A stretch of 7,502 nucleotides of DNA from an uncultured Lachnospiraceae bacterium (GCA_902795625.1 CADBLW010000347.1:1-7502); one strand, 5' to 3'. Shown: positions 1 through 7,030, counted from the first letter of the stretch. Notes: generated from the sequence alone by a model not told the origin. Program-made: numbers and translations.

Positions 1-47
1 GCCACACAAAGAACTGTCGTTGTAATCCCGACATGGGAATAACCGTA

Positions 48-83
48 TTGCCTTTCCGGATTGTATATCATATACTGTAAACA
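48..83 (+). promoter_or_regulatory. Probable sigma-70-type promoter of the moxR-VWA operon
   Basis: A -35-like TTGCCT (48-53, 4 of 6 consensus bases) lies exactly 17 bp before a -10-like TATACT (71-76, 5 of 6). Transcription would start near 83, leaving a leader of about 63 nt before the ATG at 146. A short hairpin (CTGCC 107-111, GGCAG 116-120, loop GAAG) sits in that leader. The box match and spacing are seen directly; promoter activity is inferred. No other convincing promoter is visible in 1-145. Confidence 0.5.
63..75. repeat. Perfect 13-bp palindrome overlapping the -10 box
   Basis: GTATAT-C-ATATAC is a perfect dyad of 6 bp arms around one central base. It covers most of the proposed -10 hexamer (71-76), the position where a repressor would block RNA polymerase. 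It could be an operator for the moxR-VWA operon. AT-rich palindromes of this size also arise by chance, and no regulator is encoded next to it in the window. Confidence 0.35.
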
Positions 84-145
84 GCGCAGCGGCATGATCG
101 AGACCTCTGCCGAAGGGCAGGCGGATCAGAAGAAAGGCATAGGAT

Positions 146-1204
146 ATGAATCTACCGATAACCGTAACACAGAATGAACTGATGGACATCCTTATCAATG
201 TAGCCCCCACCAGACCGGTATTCATCTGGGGCGCGCCCGGGATCGGCAAATCCGCCCTGGTTGAGCAATTTGCCGCGGACATGGGACTTCCCTGCGTATC
301 CCTTCTGGGAAGCCAGCTCGCTCCGGAGGATATCATCGGTATCCCGCAGATCAAGGGCGAAACTTCCGAGTTCCTTCCGCCGAAGATGATCGCCCGGAAA
401 GAGCCTTATGTCCTTTTCCTCGATGAGCTCAACGCGTGTTCCCAGGAAGTACAGAAGGCGTTCTACTCTCTCATCCACGAGCGAAGGATCGGCGAATACC
501 ACCTTCCGGAGGGAAGCATCGTGATCGGAGCCGGAAACCGTGCGCAGGACAGCGCGATCGTAAAGACCATGTCCTCGGCACTGGTAAACCGCATGTTCCA
601 TGTGCAGATGAAGGCCGACCCAAGACAATGGATCAAATGGGCACAGAACAACGATCTCCATCCCTGGGTGATCGATTACATCATCCAGCGCCCCGACCAT
701 CTGTTCTCGGAGCCTCCGAAGACCGAGGAGCCCTTCTCAACACCGCGCTCGTGGCATATGTTGAGCGATGCCCTCAAGGAATACGGTGCGGGCAAAAAGG
801 ACCTTCCGGGGGAAACCCTCAAAATGCTTTCCTATGCATGCCTCACTCCTTCCCACGCGGGAATGTTTTTAGCCTATACCAAGAGCTTAAAGAACGCCCA
901 CATGCTCGATGACATTATTGCGGAAAATGCAAAATGGCCCGCTAAGCCCGAGGACCGGGACATCCTTTATTTCCTCGCACAGTCCTTCCGCGCAAAGCTC
1001 GTGACGGAATTGCCGAAGAGCAAGCAGAGCATTTCCGGCAACATGCTTTCCTTTGTCTTCCGGGCGAAAGCAATGATCAAGGAGCTCTCCGCGATCAACT
1101 TCGAAATCGCGCAGATGGTGGTGGCATCCGATGATGACAGTGCCCTCCCCGAATGGTTCATGCTCGAAGTGATCCGGGATCTGCCCCGTCTTGTCAACAA
1201 ATAA
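146..1204 (+). CDS. MoxR-family AAA+ ATPase
   Basis: A 352-residue cytoplasmic AAA+ ATPase of the MoxR group (COG0714), a family that hydrolyses ATP to remodel or mature protein complexes, usually with a VWA-domain partner. Motifs visible: Walker A GAPGIGKS at 29-36, Walker B LFLDE with D93/E94, a sensor-1 segment GAGNR with N131, and the STPRSW segment with R201, typical of the arginine-finger/sensor-2 part of this family. About 150 further residues form the helical C-terminal part. No signal peptide or membrane segment is present. The ATG at 146 is chosen because AGAAAGG (131-137) lies 8 nt upstream and the N-terminus then starts just ahead of the AAA+ core. The stop (1202-1204) is 10 nt before the VWA gene, so the two are almost certainly co-transcribed and translationally coupled. 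The family call is firm; the substrate is unknown. Confidence 0.93.
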   Translation: MNLPITVTQNELMDILINVAPTRPVFIWGAPGIGKSALVEQFAADMGLPCVSLLGSQLAPEDIIGIPQIKGETSEFLPPKMIARKEPYVLFLDELNACSQEVQKAFYSLIHERRIGEYHLPEGSIVIGAGNRAQDSAIVKTMSSALVNRMFHVQMKADPRQWIKWAQNNDLHPWVIDYIIQRPDHLFSEPPKTEEPFSTPRSWHMLSDALKEYGAGKKDLPGETLKMLSYACLTPSHAGMFLAYTKSLKNAHMLDDIIAENAKWPAKPEDRDILYFLAQSFRAKLVTELPKSKQSISGNMLSFVFRAKAMIKELSAINFEIAQMVVASDDDSALPEWFMLEVIRDLPRLVNK

Positions 1205-1217
1205 AGGTGCGAACATG
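1203..1217 (+). promoter_or_regulatory. Ribosome binding site fixing the VWA gene start at ATG 1215
   Basis: AAAGG (1203-1207) overlaps the moxR stop codon and stands 7 nt before the ATG at 1215. The reading frame also contains a TTG at 1191, eight codons upstream and inside moxR, but nothing resembling a Shine-Dalgarno lies at the right distance before it. The ATG at 1215 is therefore the better start, and the layout suggests ribosomes finishing moxR reinitiate here. Confidence 0.75.
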
Positions 1218-3065
1218 CCTATACTACGAAAAAAATATTTCTACCGGGACGAGGATATTCCCAAGGAATTGAAAGCCCTGTACGCAGGATATGACCTGAT
1301 CGAACAGCATCCTCTCTTTTCCAGGCTTGAAGGCTTCATCCTTCTGAGGACATCCCACCTGTCGGGGAAACGCAGCATTGCATGCGTAACCAAGGAGGGC
1401 GATCTCCATGTGAACACCTCTGTCTATCTGACGCCTCAGGAGTGGGCTTATATACTCGTCCACAATCTGCTTCACCTGGCGTTCGGACATTTCGACAAGG
1501 AAAAAATGCCTCAGCGGCCCGATGTGATCCCGGCCGTGTGGAACAAAGCCTGCGACATATACATCGCAAGATTCCTTGCCGATATAGGTTTTGCAGCGCC
1601 GCTTGTTCCGGATCCCGCAGAGAAGTACCCGATCAAACTGAATGATGAAGTCAAGATCTACGACTATCTTTTGGAAAATGAGGGGATCGCCCCGGAACAG
1701 ACCTACGGGTTTAACGATATCGGCTACAAGGATATGATCGGAGCGGATTCCCCGATCGTTTACAAGAACGGAGAAAAGAATAAATACGCAACGGCATTTT
1801 ACGACGCCATCACCAGGTCCATGAAAAAAGCCGTATGTGATGCCGGCGGATATGATGCCAAACAAAAGAAAGACACCGTGATCAGCAAGGCGGCGGGATG
1901 GTTTCTTGCGCACTATCCTCTTTTGGGAGGCCTTGCAGCCTCATTTAAGATCATAGAGGATGTTGCGCTGTGCCAGCGATACGAGATCCAGATCGCAGCC
2001 GTCGATGCGGTCCGGGGTGAGATCTATGCCAATCCCACCTGCGAGTTCACCACGGAGGAATGGAAATTCGTCCTTGCGCATGAATACCTGCACGCCGGGC
2101 TCTGTCATCATGACCGCTGCCAGGGAAGGGACCATTACCTTTGGAATGTCGCCTGCGACTATGTCATCAATCAGTGGCTCCACGAGATGCACATCGGTAA
2201 TATGCCGGCGGAGGGACTTCTTTACGATGAGTCTCTTCGCAATATGTCCGCAGAGGAAATCTACGATATCATCGTACGGGAAATGCGGAAGTACAGAAAG
2301 CTTTCCACGTTCCGTGGTTACGGACAGGGCGATATATTCGGCGGCAACACTCCCAGCTTCGAGGGGATTGACAAAGGGATCTCCCTTGACGAGTTTTTCA
2401 AAAACTCCCTGCGGGAGGGCCTTGATTACCATATAACCCATACCCGGGGCCGTCTTCCGGCCGGTCTGGTCGAGGAAATACGGGCGCTTTCGATGCCCCC
2501 GATCCCCTGGGAGGTGGAACTCGGAAAATGGTTTGACGAACAATTCCCGCCGATTGAAAAATACCGGAGCTATGCAAGGCCGAGCAGGCGACAGGGCTCC
2601 ACTCCGGATATCCCCAGACCGAGTTATGTGATCCGGGATATCGACCTCGAAAGCAGAACCTTCGGCGTTGTGATCGACACTTCCGGGTCGATGTCCTCAT
2701 CCCAGATCGGTCTGGCTCTCGGCGCGATCGCAAGCTATGCATTTTCCAAAGAGGTGCCCCTCGTCCGGATCGTATTTTGCGACGCTGAGGCAACCGATGC
2801 CGGATATCTGGCTCCGGAGGACATCGCCGGACGGGTTGAGGTCACCGGGCGCGGCGGAACGGTCTTACAGCCGGGAGTTGACGCGATCGAAAAGGCAAAG
2901 GATTTTCCGAAAGACGGACCGATCCTCGTCATTACCGACGGCTACATTGAGAATGATCTGCGGATCAAGCGGGAGCACGCCTTCCTGATCCCTAACGGAA
3001 GCAGACTTCCGTTCCGGCCGAAGGGAAAAGTGTTCTACATGGATAACAGAGATAAGCACAAATAA
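1215..3065 (+). CDS. VWA-domain protein with two metallopeptidase-like modules (DUF2201/COG3864 type)
   Basis: A 616-residue cytoplasmic protein, the likely partner of the MoxR ATPase just upstream. Residues about 26-120 form a first metallopeptidase-like module with H83-N84-L-L-H87 and H92; residues about 228-322 form a second with H289-E290-Y-L-H293 and H298. Both are followed by a matching segment, WNKACD (109-114) and WNVACD (310-315), and later by IYDYLLE and IYDIIVRE. Only copy 2 has the Glu of a zinc HExxH motif, so copy 1 looks catalytically dead. After a linker with the family-typical PPIPWE stretch, a VWA domain (about 480-605) carries a complete MIDAS: D488-T-S490-G-S492, T549 and D575. 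Family members known to me have one N-terminal module and about 400 residues, so this is an enlarged form. No signal peptide is present. Whether copy 2 cleaves peptides is unproven; the domain may only bind metal. Confidence 0.88.
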   Translation: MPILRKKYFYRDEDIPKELKALYAGYDLIEQHPLFSRLEGFILLRTSHLSGKRSIACVTKEGDLHVNTSVYLTPQEWAYILVHNLLHLAFGHFDKEKMPQRPDVIPAVWNKACDIYIARFLADIGFAAPLVPDPAEKYPIKLNDEVKIYDYLLENEGIAPEQTYGFNDIGYKDMIGADSPIVYKNGEKNKYATAFYDAITRSMKKAVCDAGGYDAKQKKDTVISKAAGWFLAHYPLLGGLAASFKIIEDVALCQRYEIQIAAVDAVRGEIYANPTCEFTTEEWKFVLAHEYLHAGLCHHDRCQGRDHYLWNVACDYVINQWLHEMHIGNMPAEGLLYDESLRNMSAEEIYDIIVREMRKYRKLSTFRGYGQGDIFGGNTPSFEGIDKGISLDEFFKNSLREGLDYHITHTRGRLPAGLVEEIRALSMPPIPWEVELGKWFDEQFPPIEKYRSYARPSRRQGSTPDIPRPSYVIRDIDLESRTFGVVIDTSGSMSSSQIGLALGAIASYAFSKEVPLVRIVFCDAEATDAGYLAPEDIAGRVEVTGRGGTVLQPGVDAIEKAKDFPKDGPILVITDGYIENDLRIKREHAFLIPNGSRLPFRPKGKVFYMDNRDKHK

Positions 3066-3101
3066 AGGCACCTGCCGGGTTCTTCCCAAAGCAGGTGCCT
3101 T
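3065..3101. terminator. Bidirectional intrinsic terminator between convergent genes
   Basis: A perfect 11-bp inverted repeat, AAGGCACCTGC (3065-3075) and GCAGGTGCCTT (3091-3101), encloses a 15-nt loop that can itself form GGG(3077-3079)-TTCTT-CCC(3085-3087). It begins at the last base of the VWA gene stop codon and lies 57 nt beyond the stop of the convergent protease gene. Read on the minus strand the stem is followed by a T-rich run (CTTTATTTGT), a better terminator tail than on the plus strand, where T residues are scattered. It probably serves both genes. Confidence 0.75.
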
Positions 3102-3157
3102 AACTCATGTCTTATTGTACTCTTCCGCTCCGTTCATTGCCGGAGCATCGGGCCTTA

Positions 3158-6100
3158 TCAGCGCGAGGTGCAGATCTGGTAGATCACGCTGCCGACAGTT
3201 GCCATATTCTTCTTGATGGTTTCGTTGTCATCGAGAGGCAGGCCGGAATACTGCGATGTGTTGATGTAGTCCTGCGAGAACTGGATCGACGTTACGCAGG
3301 TGATCAGGTCTTCCACGCAGTCGTCGAAGCCGTCGTTCGGGCAGCTCACGCCCATCAGTCCGAAGCAGGTGTAGTACCAGTTGCCTCCGTAGTAATTGTA
3401 GAAGTCTAGATCGATCAGCGCGCATGCGATACCGAGCTTGCAGGCGTTGCCGTACTCGTCGGTAAATGTGCCGTAGCCGGCCGTCTCAGGTCCGTATCCT
3501 GCGTATGGTCCCTGATAGTTTTCAACCCGGCTGAGCTGGATATTGTTCATTGTCGGGAAGAGCTGCATGCCGTCGTAACGCTTCTGGTAATCGATGCAGT
3601 ACTGCCAGCAGTCCGTGACGCCGCGCACGGTGGCGCTTGTCAGAACAGGACCGTTGGCGATCATGCCGCCGGTGGTGTCATAGTACGACAGGTATTTCCG
3701 GGAGCTCTCGCTCTTGTGGAGCGGTGCCAGTGCGCCGTAGAAGAACGCCTGTCTGCTCGGCATGTTCGGATCGTAGATACGGTAGCCGATACCGCCGAAG
3801 CTGCCGTAGACATCGACACGCCAGCCCTCGGGGATCAGCATGGTGAAGTAACCGCCGTTGTAACTCACAAGGTTCAGTTTCTCACCCTTGCGCGAGGCAG
3901 TTCCGGTATCACCGGAATCACCGCCGCTGCCTCCGTTGCCGCCGCTGCCGCCGTTGTCGCCGGCCGTAGCACCCTTGCCGGAATTGATCGCCGGCATGGT
4001 TGTCACGCCGCCGTTTTGAATCGTGAACGTGCCGAAATTTTGCGATGTGGTCCAGCTCGTTCCGTTGAAGTAGACACAGGCAGGATTGTTGAGATCCTCC
4101 TCCGCATACTCGAGCAGGCAGATATACGTGCCCGCAGGAAGCAGGACGCTCACTATGCCGTTTGTGTCCGGGAAGCCCTGGGCAACGACCTCACCGTTGG
4201 TATTGCCGATCAGACAGATCGCCTGCTTGGAACTGATGTAACCGTCGACCTGGAAATTCAGTCTTCCGCAGCCGCTCTTGGTCGCCTCGAGATAACTCGT
4301 GTTCCAGTCAACATTGAGACCGGCTTCGGCAAATGCCTTGTTGACGGTCGGGCCGAATTCCTTGAGCATGCCGTTGATCTTCAGGCTGGCAAGCAGGATT
4401 GCGTGCAGGTCCTCATAGTCGGACATCGGGGTGAGCAGTTCGATGGAGGTCGTCCACATTTTAAACTGCTGTTCCAGGCTCATGCCGTCGCGGTCGAGCA
4501 GGTATGCAAGGTGGCTGACCAGCGTGTTATTGTAATGGACACCGCCGTTGTCGTTATACGAGCCCGGCGCGAGTACCGGAGGTACGTAAAATTCGTCGCC
4601 GATAAATGCGGGCTGGTTGTAACGGTTGGGGTTCGCCATGTCACGCTGTGTGCCGTCGTTGGCGGTTTCGGAGATGATCCAGCCGGTATCGGATGTCTGT
4701 CCGGTAATCTTCTCACAAATATTACCGAGAATGTCGCTGTACGCTTCATTGATCGCACCGGTCTCATTCTGATAATAGATGCCCTGCATCGAGTTCGAAG
4801 TCACGCCGTGCGTAAACTCATGTCCGCAGACATCGGCACAGTAGCTGTACTTGTTCGCGTCGGAAGCGGCGAAGCATGCCCAGCCGCTGTTAATTCCGTA
4901 GTAGCAGGCGTTGTTGACCGGATTCCCCTGCTCGTCGCAGTAACCGACCGTAACCAGGATCGGGGTCTCAAAACCGTCTACCGACTTGATGCCGTGATCG
5001 GCGAAGAAGTCGTAGGCGTTGATGTAATTATAGAAGGCCATCAGGTCGTTATCCTTCCAACCTTCGGTAAGACTCGTGCTGGAAACAAAATTCAGGGTTC
5101 CCTGATAGCAGAAGTCTTTATACTGCGCCAATGCAATCTTGCGTTGGGGATTCATCAGGTAGTATTTGCCGTCCTTCGAGCTCTTGGCGATCGGCACCGT
5201 GATCTGTTTGGTGCCGCCGGTCGGCATTGCAATGTTGAAACTCACATCCTGCGGAGTGAGGCCGTCGAAATATGCATCGTTGTTGAGAACCTCTTTGTTC
5301 GACTGAGCAAAGCTGTTCGTCGGAAGGGAAAGTATCCAGTCTCCGTCCGTGGTAACATAGTTTGCATAGTACGGCATGTCAAAGGTTGCGCTGGCATCCG
5401 GGTTGTTCGTATAAACCACCCAGCAGTTATAAACCACAAAGTTAAACTGAACTGCCATTTGCACGGTCTTGCCCTGCTGGATCGTGTACGCGGATCCGAG
5501 GTTCTGCGCGAGGTACTGCTCCGCCTGCGCCGCAGTGATGGCCGGTTCCTTCGGTGCGGTACCGACGTTCGGAGTGAACGAACATGTCAGGCCAACGGTG
5601 TAGCCGTCCGGGTCAACTACGATGCGCATCGTCGCATACTGCAGGGTATTGATACCGTAGCGCTGCTGATACGTGTAATAGGTATAATTGTTTTTGTCCT
5701 TGGAGTAATAGACCGCGAAGAACTCGCAGCCCTTGGTCAATCCAAGCAGGGACGCTAAGCCCTTAACGGATTCGACGCCGTCCTCGGCATTGAGGACCTT
5801 GCCCTCGTAAAATTTGCCGATCAGTGTCGAGAGATAACCGTTGTTATTATAGATATCGATCACAAGGTTATCGCCGTTCATGGCCTGGATATCTTCCATC
5901 GTAAGCTGCACGGTGGTTCCGGTCTGGGCCGCGTAGGACTGGTTTTCAACCGGAAGCGTATTCGGCTTCTCCGACGGTGCACCGAAGTCGGAACCGATTC
6001 CGGCACCTGTCTGAAGCTTTAGCGCAAAATCACTGCTTGTTTCAATCTCCGTGCGCCCGGGCCCCGGATCATCTGCGGGCTGGGTCGGCGCCACTGTCGG

Positions 6101-6301
6101 CGTCTCCTCCGCCGGTTTGGTCGGCTCGGTCGTCGGCGTTTCCGTCGGTGTTTCCGTCGGACTCTCCGTAGCGGGCGTTTCCGTGACCGCAACGGGCTCG
6201 GTCGGTTTCTCTGTAGCGTTCTCCTTCTGCTGTTTTCCACAGCCGACAAATGCCGACATCACCAGACACAGCACAAGGAGCCAACTGATCAACTTTTTCA
6301 T
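3158..6301 (-). CDS. Lipoprotein thermolysin-like (M4) metalloprotease with Cys-rich C-terminal domain
   Basis: A 1047-residue exported zinc endopeptidase of family M4. Order: signal peptide with lipobox-like AFVGC, lipidated Cys21; Thr/Pro/Glu-rich stalk 29-82; propeptide about 110-330, the second half PepSY-like; catalytic domain about 390-665. Catalytic residues are all present: H494-E495-F-T-H498 (zinc ligands and general base), E519 in GAINEAYSD (third ligand) and H589 in DNGGVH, matching thermolysin His142/Glu143/His146, Glu166 and His231, with one extra residue between H498 and E519. Then a small beta-rich domain (about 670-765), a Gly/Ser linker (about 773-802), and a C-terminal domain of about 240 residues opening with an FTMLIPEGW segment that I cannot assign a function. 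GAGGAG (around 6311-6316) lies 9 nt before the ATG. It probably digests extracellular protein while anchored to the membrane. More than 20 cysteines in the exported part are unusual for M4. Confidence 0.92.
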   Translation of the reverse strand: MKKLISWLLVLCLVMSAFVGCGKQQKENATEKPTEPVAVTETPATESPTETPTETPTTEPTKPAEETPTVAPTQPADDPGPGRTEIETSSDFALKLQTGAGIGSDFGAPSEKPNTLPVENQSYAAQTGTTVQLTMEDIQAMNGDNLVIDIYNNNGYLSTLIGKFYEGKVLNAEDGVESVKGLASLLGLTKGCEFFAVYYSKDKNNYTYYTYQQRYGINTLQYATMRIVVDPDGYTVGLTCSFTPNVGTAPKEPAITAAQAEQYLAQNLGSAYTIQQGKTVQMAVQFNFVVYNCWVVYTNNPDASATFDMPYYANYVTTDGDWILSLPTNSFAQSNKEVLNNDAYFDGLTPQDVSFNIAMPTGGTKQITVPIAKSSKDGKYYLMNPQRKIALAQYKDFCYQGTLNFVSSTSLTEGWKDNDLMAFYNYINAYDFFADHGIKSVDGFETPILVTVGYCDEQGNPVNNACYYGINSGWACFAASDANKYSYCADVCGHEFTHGVTSNSMQGIYYQNETGAINEAYSDILGNICEKITGQTSDTGWIISETANDGTQRDMANPNRYNQPAFIGDEFYVPPVLAPGSYNDNGGVHYNNTLVSHLAYLLDRDGMSLEQQFKMWTTSIELLTPMSDYEDLHAILLASLKINGMLKEFGPTVNKAFAEAGLNVDWNTSYLEATKSGCGRLNFQVDGYISSKQAICLIGNTNGEVVAQGFPDTNGIVSVLLPAGTYICLLEYAEEDLNNPACVYFNGTSWTTSQNFGTFTIQNGGVTTMPAINSGKGATAGDNGGSGGNGGSGGDSGDTGTASRKGEKLNLVSYNGGYFTMLIPEGWRVDVYGSFGGIGYRIYDPNMPSRQAFFYGALAPLHKSESSRKYLSYYDTTGGMIANGPVLTSATVRGVTDCWQYCIDYQKRYDGMQLFPTMNNIQLSRVENYQGPYAGYGPETAGYGTFTDEYGNACKLGIACALIDLDFYNYYGGNWYYTCFGLMGVSCPNDGFDDCVEDLITCVTSIQFSQDYINTSQYSGLPLDDNETIKKNMATVGSVIYQICTSR
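3888..3985 (-). other. Gly/Ser-rich interdomain linker of the protease
   Basis: On the coding strand this stretch encodes repeated GGSGG/GGNGG/GGDSGD units, and on the DNA it is a run of GCC/GCT/ACC-like triplets. It separates the catalytic and beta-rich part from the C-terminal domain and marks that domain as independently folding. The codon run is slippage-prone. Confidence 0.7.
6132..6167. repeat. Three tandem 12-bp units in the protease stalk
   Basis: GTCGGCGTTTCC (6132-6143), GTCGGTGTTTCC (6144-6155) and GTCGGACTCTCC (6156-6167) are tandem near-copies. On the minus strand they encode the PTET-type repeats of the Thr/Pro/Glu stalk behind the lipid anchor. The unit is a multiple of three, so copy-number change would lengthen or shorten the stalk without a frameshift. 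Confidence 0.75.
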
Positions 6302-6382
6302 GTAATCACGCTCCTCTCCTCTTTACTTGCGACTGACTTGAACAAGGGAATCACTGTGTAATCCCGTGCCTGTTTTCTTTAT

Positions 6383-6418
6383 AGATTGTATTATACAGTA
6401 ACGGGCTTTGATTTCCAA
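6383..6418 (-). promoter_or_regulatory. Promoter of the M4 protease gene
   Basis: On the minus strand a perfect TATAAT (complement at 6390-6395) is preceded by exactly 17 bp and TTGGAA (6413-6418, 4 of 6 matches to TTGACA). Transcription would start near 6383, giving a leader of about 80 nt that ends in the GAGGAG ribosome binding site. A short dyad, CAAAC-GAGT-GTTTG (6416-6429), overlaps the -35 box and could hold an operator. Confidence 0.65.
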
Positions 6419-6443
6419 ACGAGTGTTTGAGGAGCGTTCGAAT

Positions 6444-6473
6444 TCTATATCACTAATTATCAATAGTTGACAA
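6444..6473 (-). promoter_or_regulatory. Possible second, upstream promoter of the protease gene
   Basis: On the minus strand TTGTCA (complement 6468-6473, 5 of 6) stands 18 bp before TATAGA (6444-6449, 4 of 6). It is weaker than the promoter at 6383-6418 and may be fortuitous in this AT-rich stretch. An imperfect 16-bp dyad at 6452-6467 (12 of 16 positions symmetric) lies between the boxes. Confidence 0.25.
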
Positions 6474-6481
6474 GTTGCTTT

Positions 6482-6497
6482 GCATTTTTGCATTTTT
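6482..6497. repeat. Tandem 8-bp repeat GCATTTTT x2 in AT-rich intergenic DNA
   Basis: Two exact head-to-tail copies of GCATTTTT (6482-6489, 6490-6497) lie between the csoR stop and the protease promoters. They sit inside a GTTGC ... GCAAC pair of arms. No T-tailed hairpin is visible behind csoR, so I see no standard intrinsic terminator for the copper operon here. The repeat could be A-tract-like upstream DNA for the protease promoter or simple low-complexity sequence. Confidence 0.45.
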
Positions 6498-6524
6498 CTC
6501 ATTTTGCAACAATTCGGAAGCCTG

Positions 6525-6809
6525 TTATTTCATCAGCTTTCGCAGAGTCTTTAACAGTTCGTCTACAACTTCTTCATCGCCGTTTTTTATGCCTTCGGTC
6601 ACACAGCCTTTCACGTGATACCCGAGGAGCTCCTGATTAAAACCGTCGATTGCGGAAGCTGCAGACATGGATTGCTGAAGGATGTCGTTACAGTATGCGT
6701 CGTCCTCGATCATTTTCAACAGCCCCCGCACCTGACCCTCCAGGCGTTTCAGGCGGTTCGTCAGCGCCTTTTTCTGCTCGTCGGTTCGATGCGTCTTGTG
6801 GTTTTCCAT
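6525..6809 (-). CDS. csoR: CsoR-family copper-sensing transcriptional repressor
   Basis: A 94-residue all-helical DNA-binding repressor (DUF156/CsoR family) that lets go of its operator when it binds Cu(I). The metal site is complete: C40, H65 and C69 have the same 25- and 4-residue spacing as Cys36/His61/Cys65 of Mycobacterium tuberculosis CsoR, with Y39 next to the first Cys as in that protein. The family RLKRLEGQVRGL helix is at 19-30. This Cys-His-Cys set favours copper over the nickel (RcnR), formaldehyde (FrmR) and persulfide (CstR) branches, and the gene next door is a copper ATPase. GGAG (6817-6820) is 7 nt before the ATG and abuts the ATPase stop codon. With only 11 bp between them the two genes share a transcript, so CsoR probably represses its own operon from an operator upstream of copA, outside the window. 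Confidence 0.93.
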   Translation of the reverse strand: MENHKTHRTDEQKKALTNRLKRLEGQVRGLLKMIEDDAYCNDILQQSMSAASAIDGFNQELLGYHVKGCVTEGIKNGDEEVVDELLKTLRKLMK

Positions 6810-6820
6810 AAGTAATCTCC

Positions 6821-7030
6821 TTACTCGATTCCCAGCACCTTGTAGTCCTGATCTTCTACGGCTTTTCTGAGCACATCGTCTGCGACATCCGCACTGAGTG
6901 TCACAACTGCCGTGTTGGCATTATGATCAGCCACAGCGCTTTCAACGCCATTTACAGCCTCAAGAGCCTTCTTTACACGGGCTTCGCAGTGCTCGCACAT
7001 CATTCCTTCAACCTTAAGTGTCTTTGTCAT
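6821..7030 (-). CDS. Possible internally initiated CopZ-like copper chaperone
   Basis: Inside the ATPase frame the ATG at 7028-7030 starts a self-contained 69-residue HMA domain (MTKTLKVEG then MCEHC) that ends at the ATPase stop codon. It is preceded by GGAGGA (7038-7043), 7 nt away, as good a ribosome binding site as any gene in the window has. Ribosomes may therefore make both a fused ATPase and a free Atx1/CopZ-type Cu(I) chaperone from one message. The Glu-Glu codons that create the site lie in a linker under little constraint, so it could still be chance. The alternative is that the domain exists only as the ATPase tail. Confidence 0.35.
   Translation of the reverse strand: MTKTLKVEGMMCEHCEARVKKALEAVNGVESAVADHNANTAVVTLSADVADDVLRKAVEDQDYKVLGIE

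Noticed and set aside
1..95. Minus-strand open frame from an ATG at 95 running off the left edge (31 codons visible, AGAGG about 8 nt upstream)
   Set aside because: It could be the start of a divergent gene, but it is short, matches no family I know, and overlaps the proposed plus-strand promoter. The evidence is too thin to annotate; sequence to the left would settle it.
94..177. Plus-strand 27-codon frame overlapping the moxR start
   Set aside because: No ribosome binding site, no leader-peptide features such as a codon run or an attenuator, and it overlaps moxR out of frame; probably chance.
1191..1214. TTG at 1191 as the start of the VWA gene
   Set aside because: It lies within moxR without a Shine-Dalgarno, while the ATG at 1215 has AAAGG at good spacing.
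3716..5758. A 680-codon plus-strand open frame antisense to the protease gene
   Set aside because: It lies wholly inside the M4 gene, whose domains and catalytic residues are intact on the other strand. Its translation has no recognisable motif and is Ala/Val/Arg-biased, as expected for the complement of a GC-rich gene, and it has no suitable ribosome binding site.
6467..6495. Perfect TTGACA on the plus strand as a promoter -35 box
   Set aside because: No -10-like hexamer occurs 16-18 bp downstream and no plus-strand gene follows it.
6474..6513. GTTGC ... GCAAC arms behind csoR as a terminator
   Set aside because: The stem is only 5 bp with a loop near 30 nt and has no T-run after it on the minus strand.
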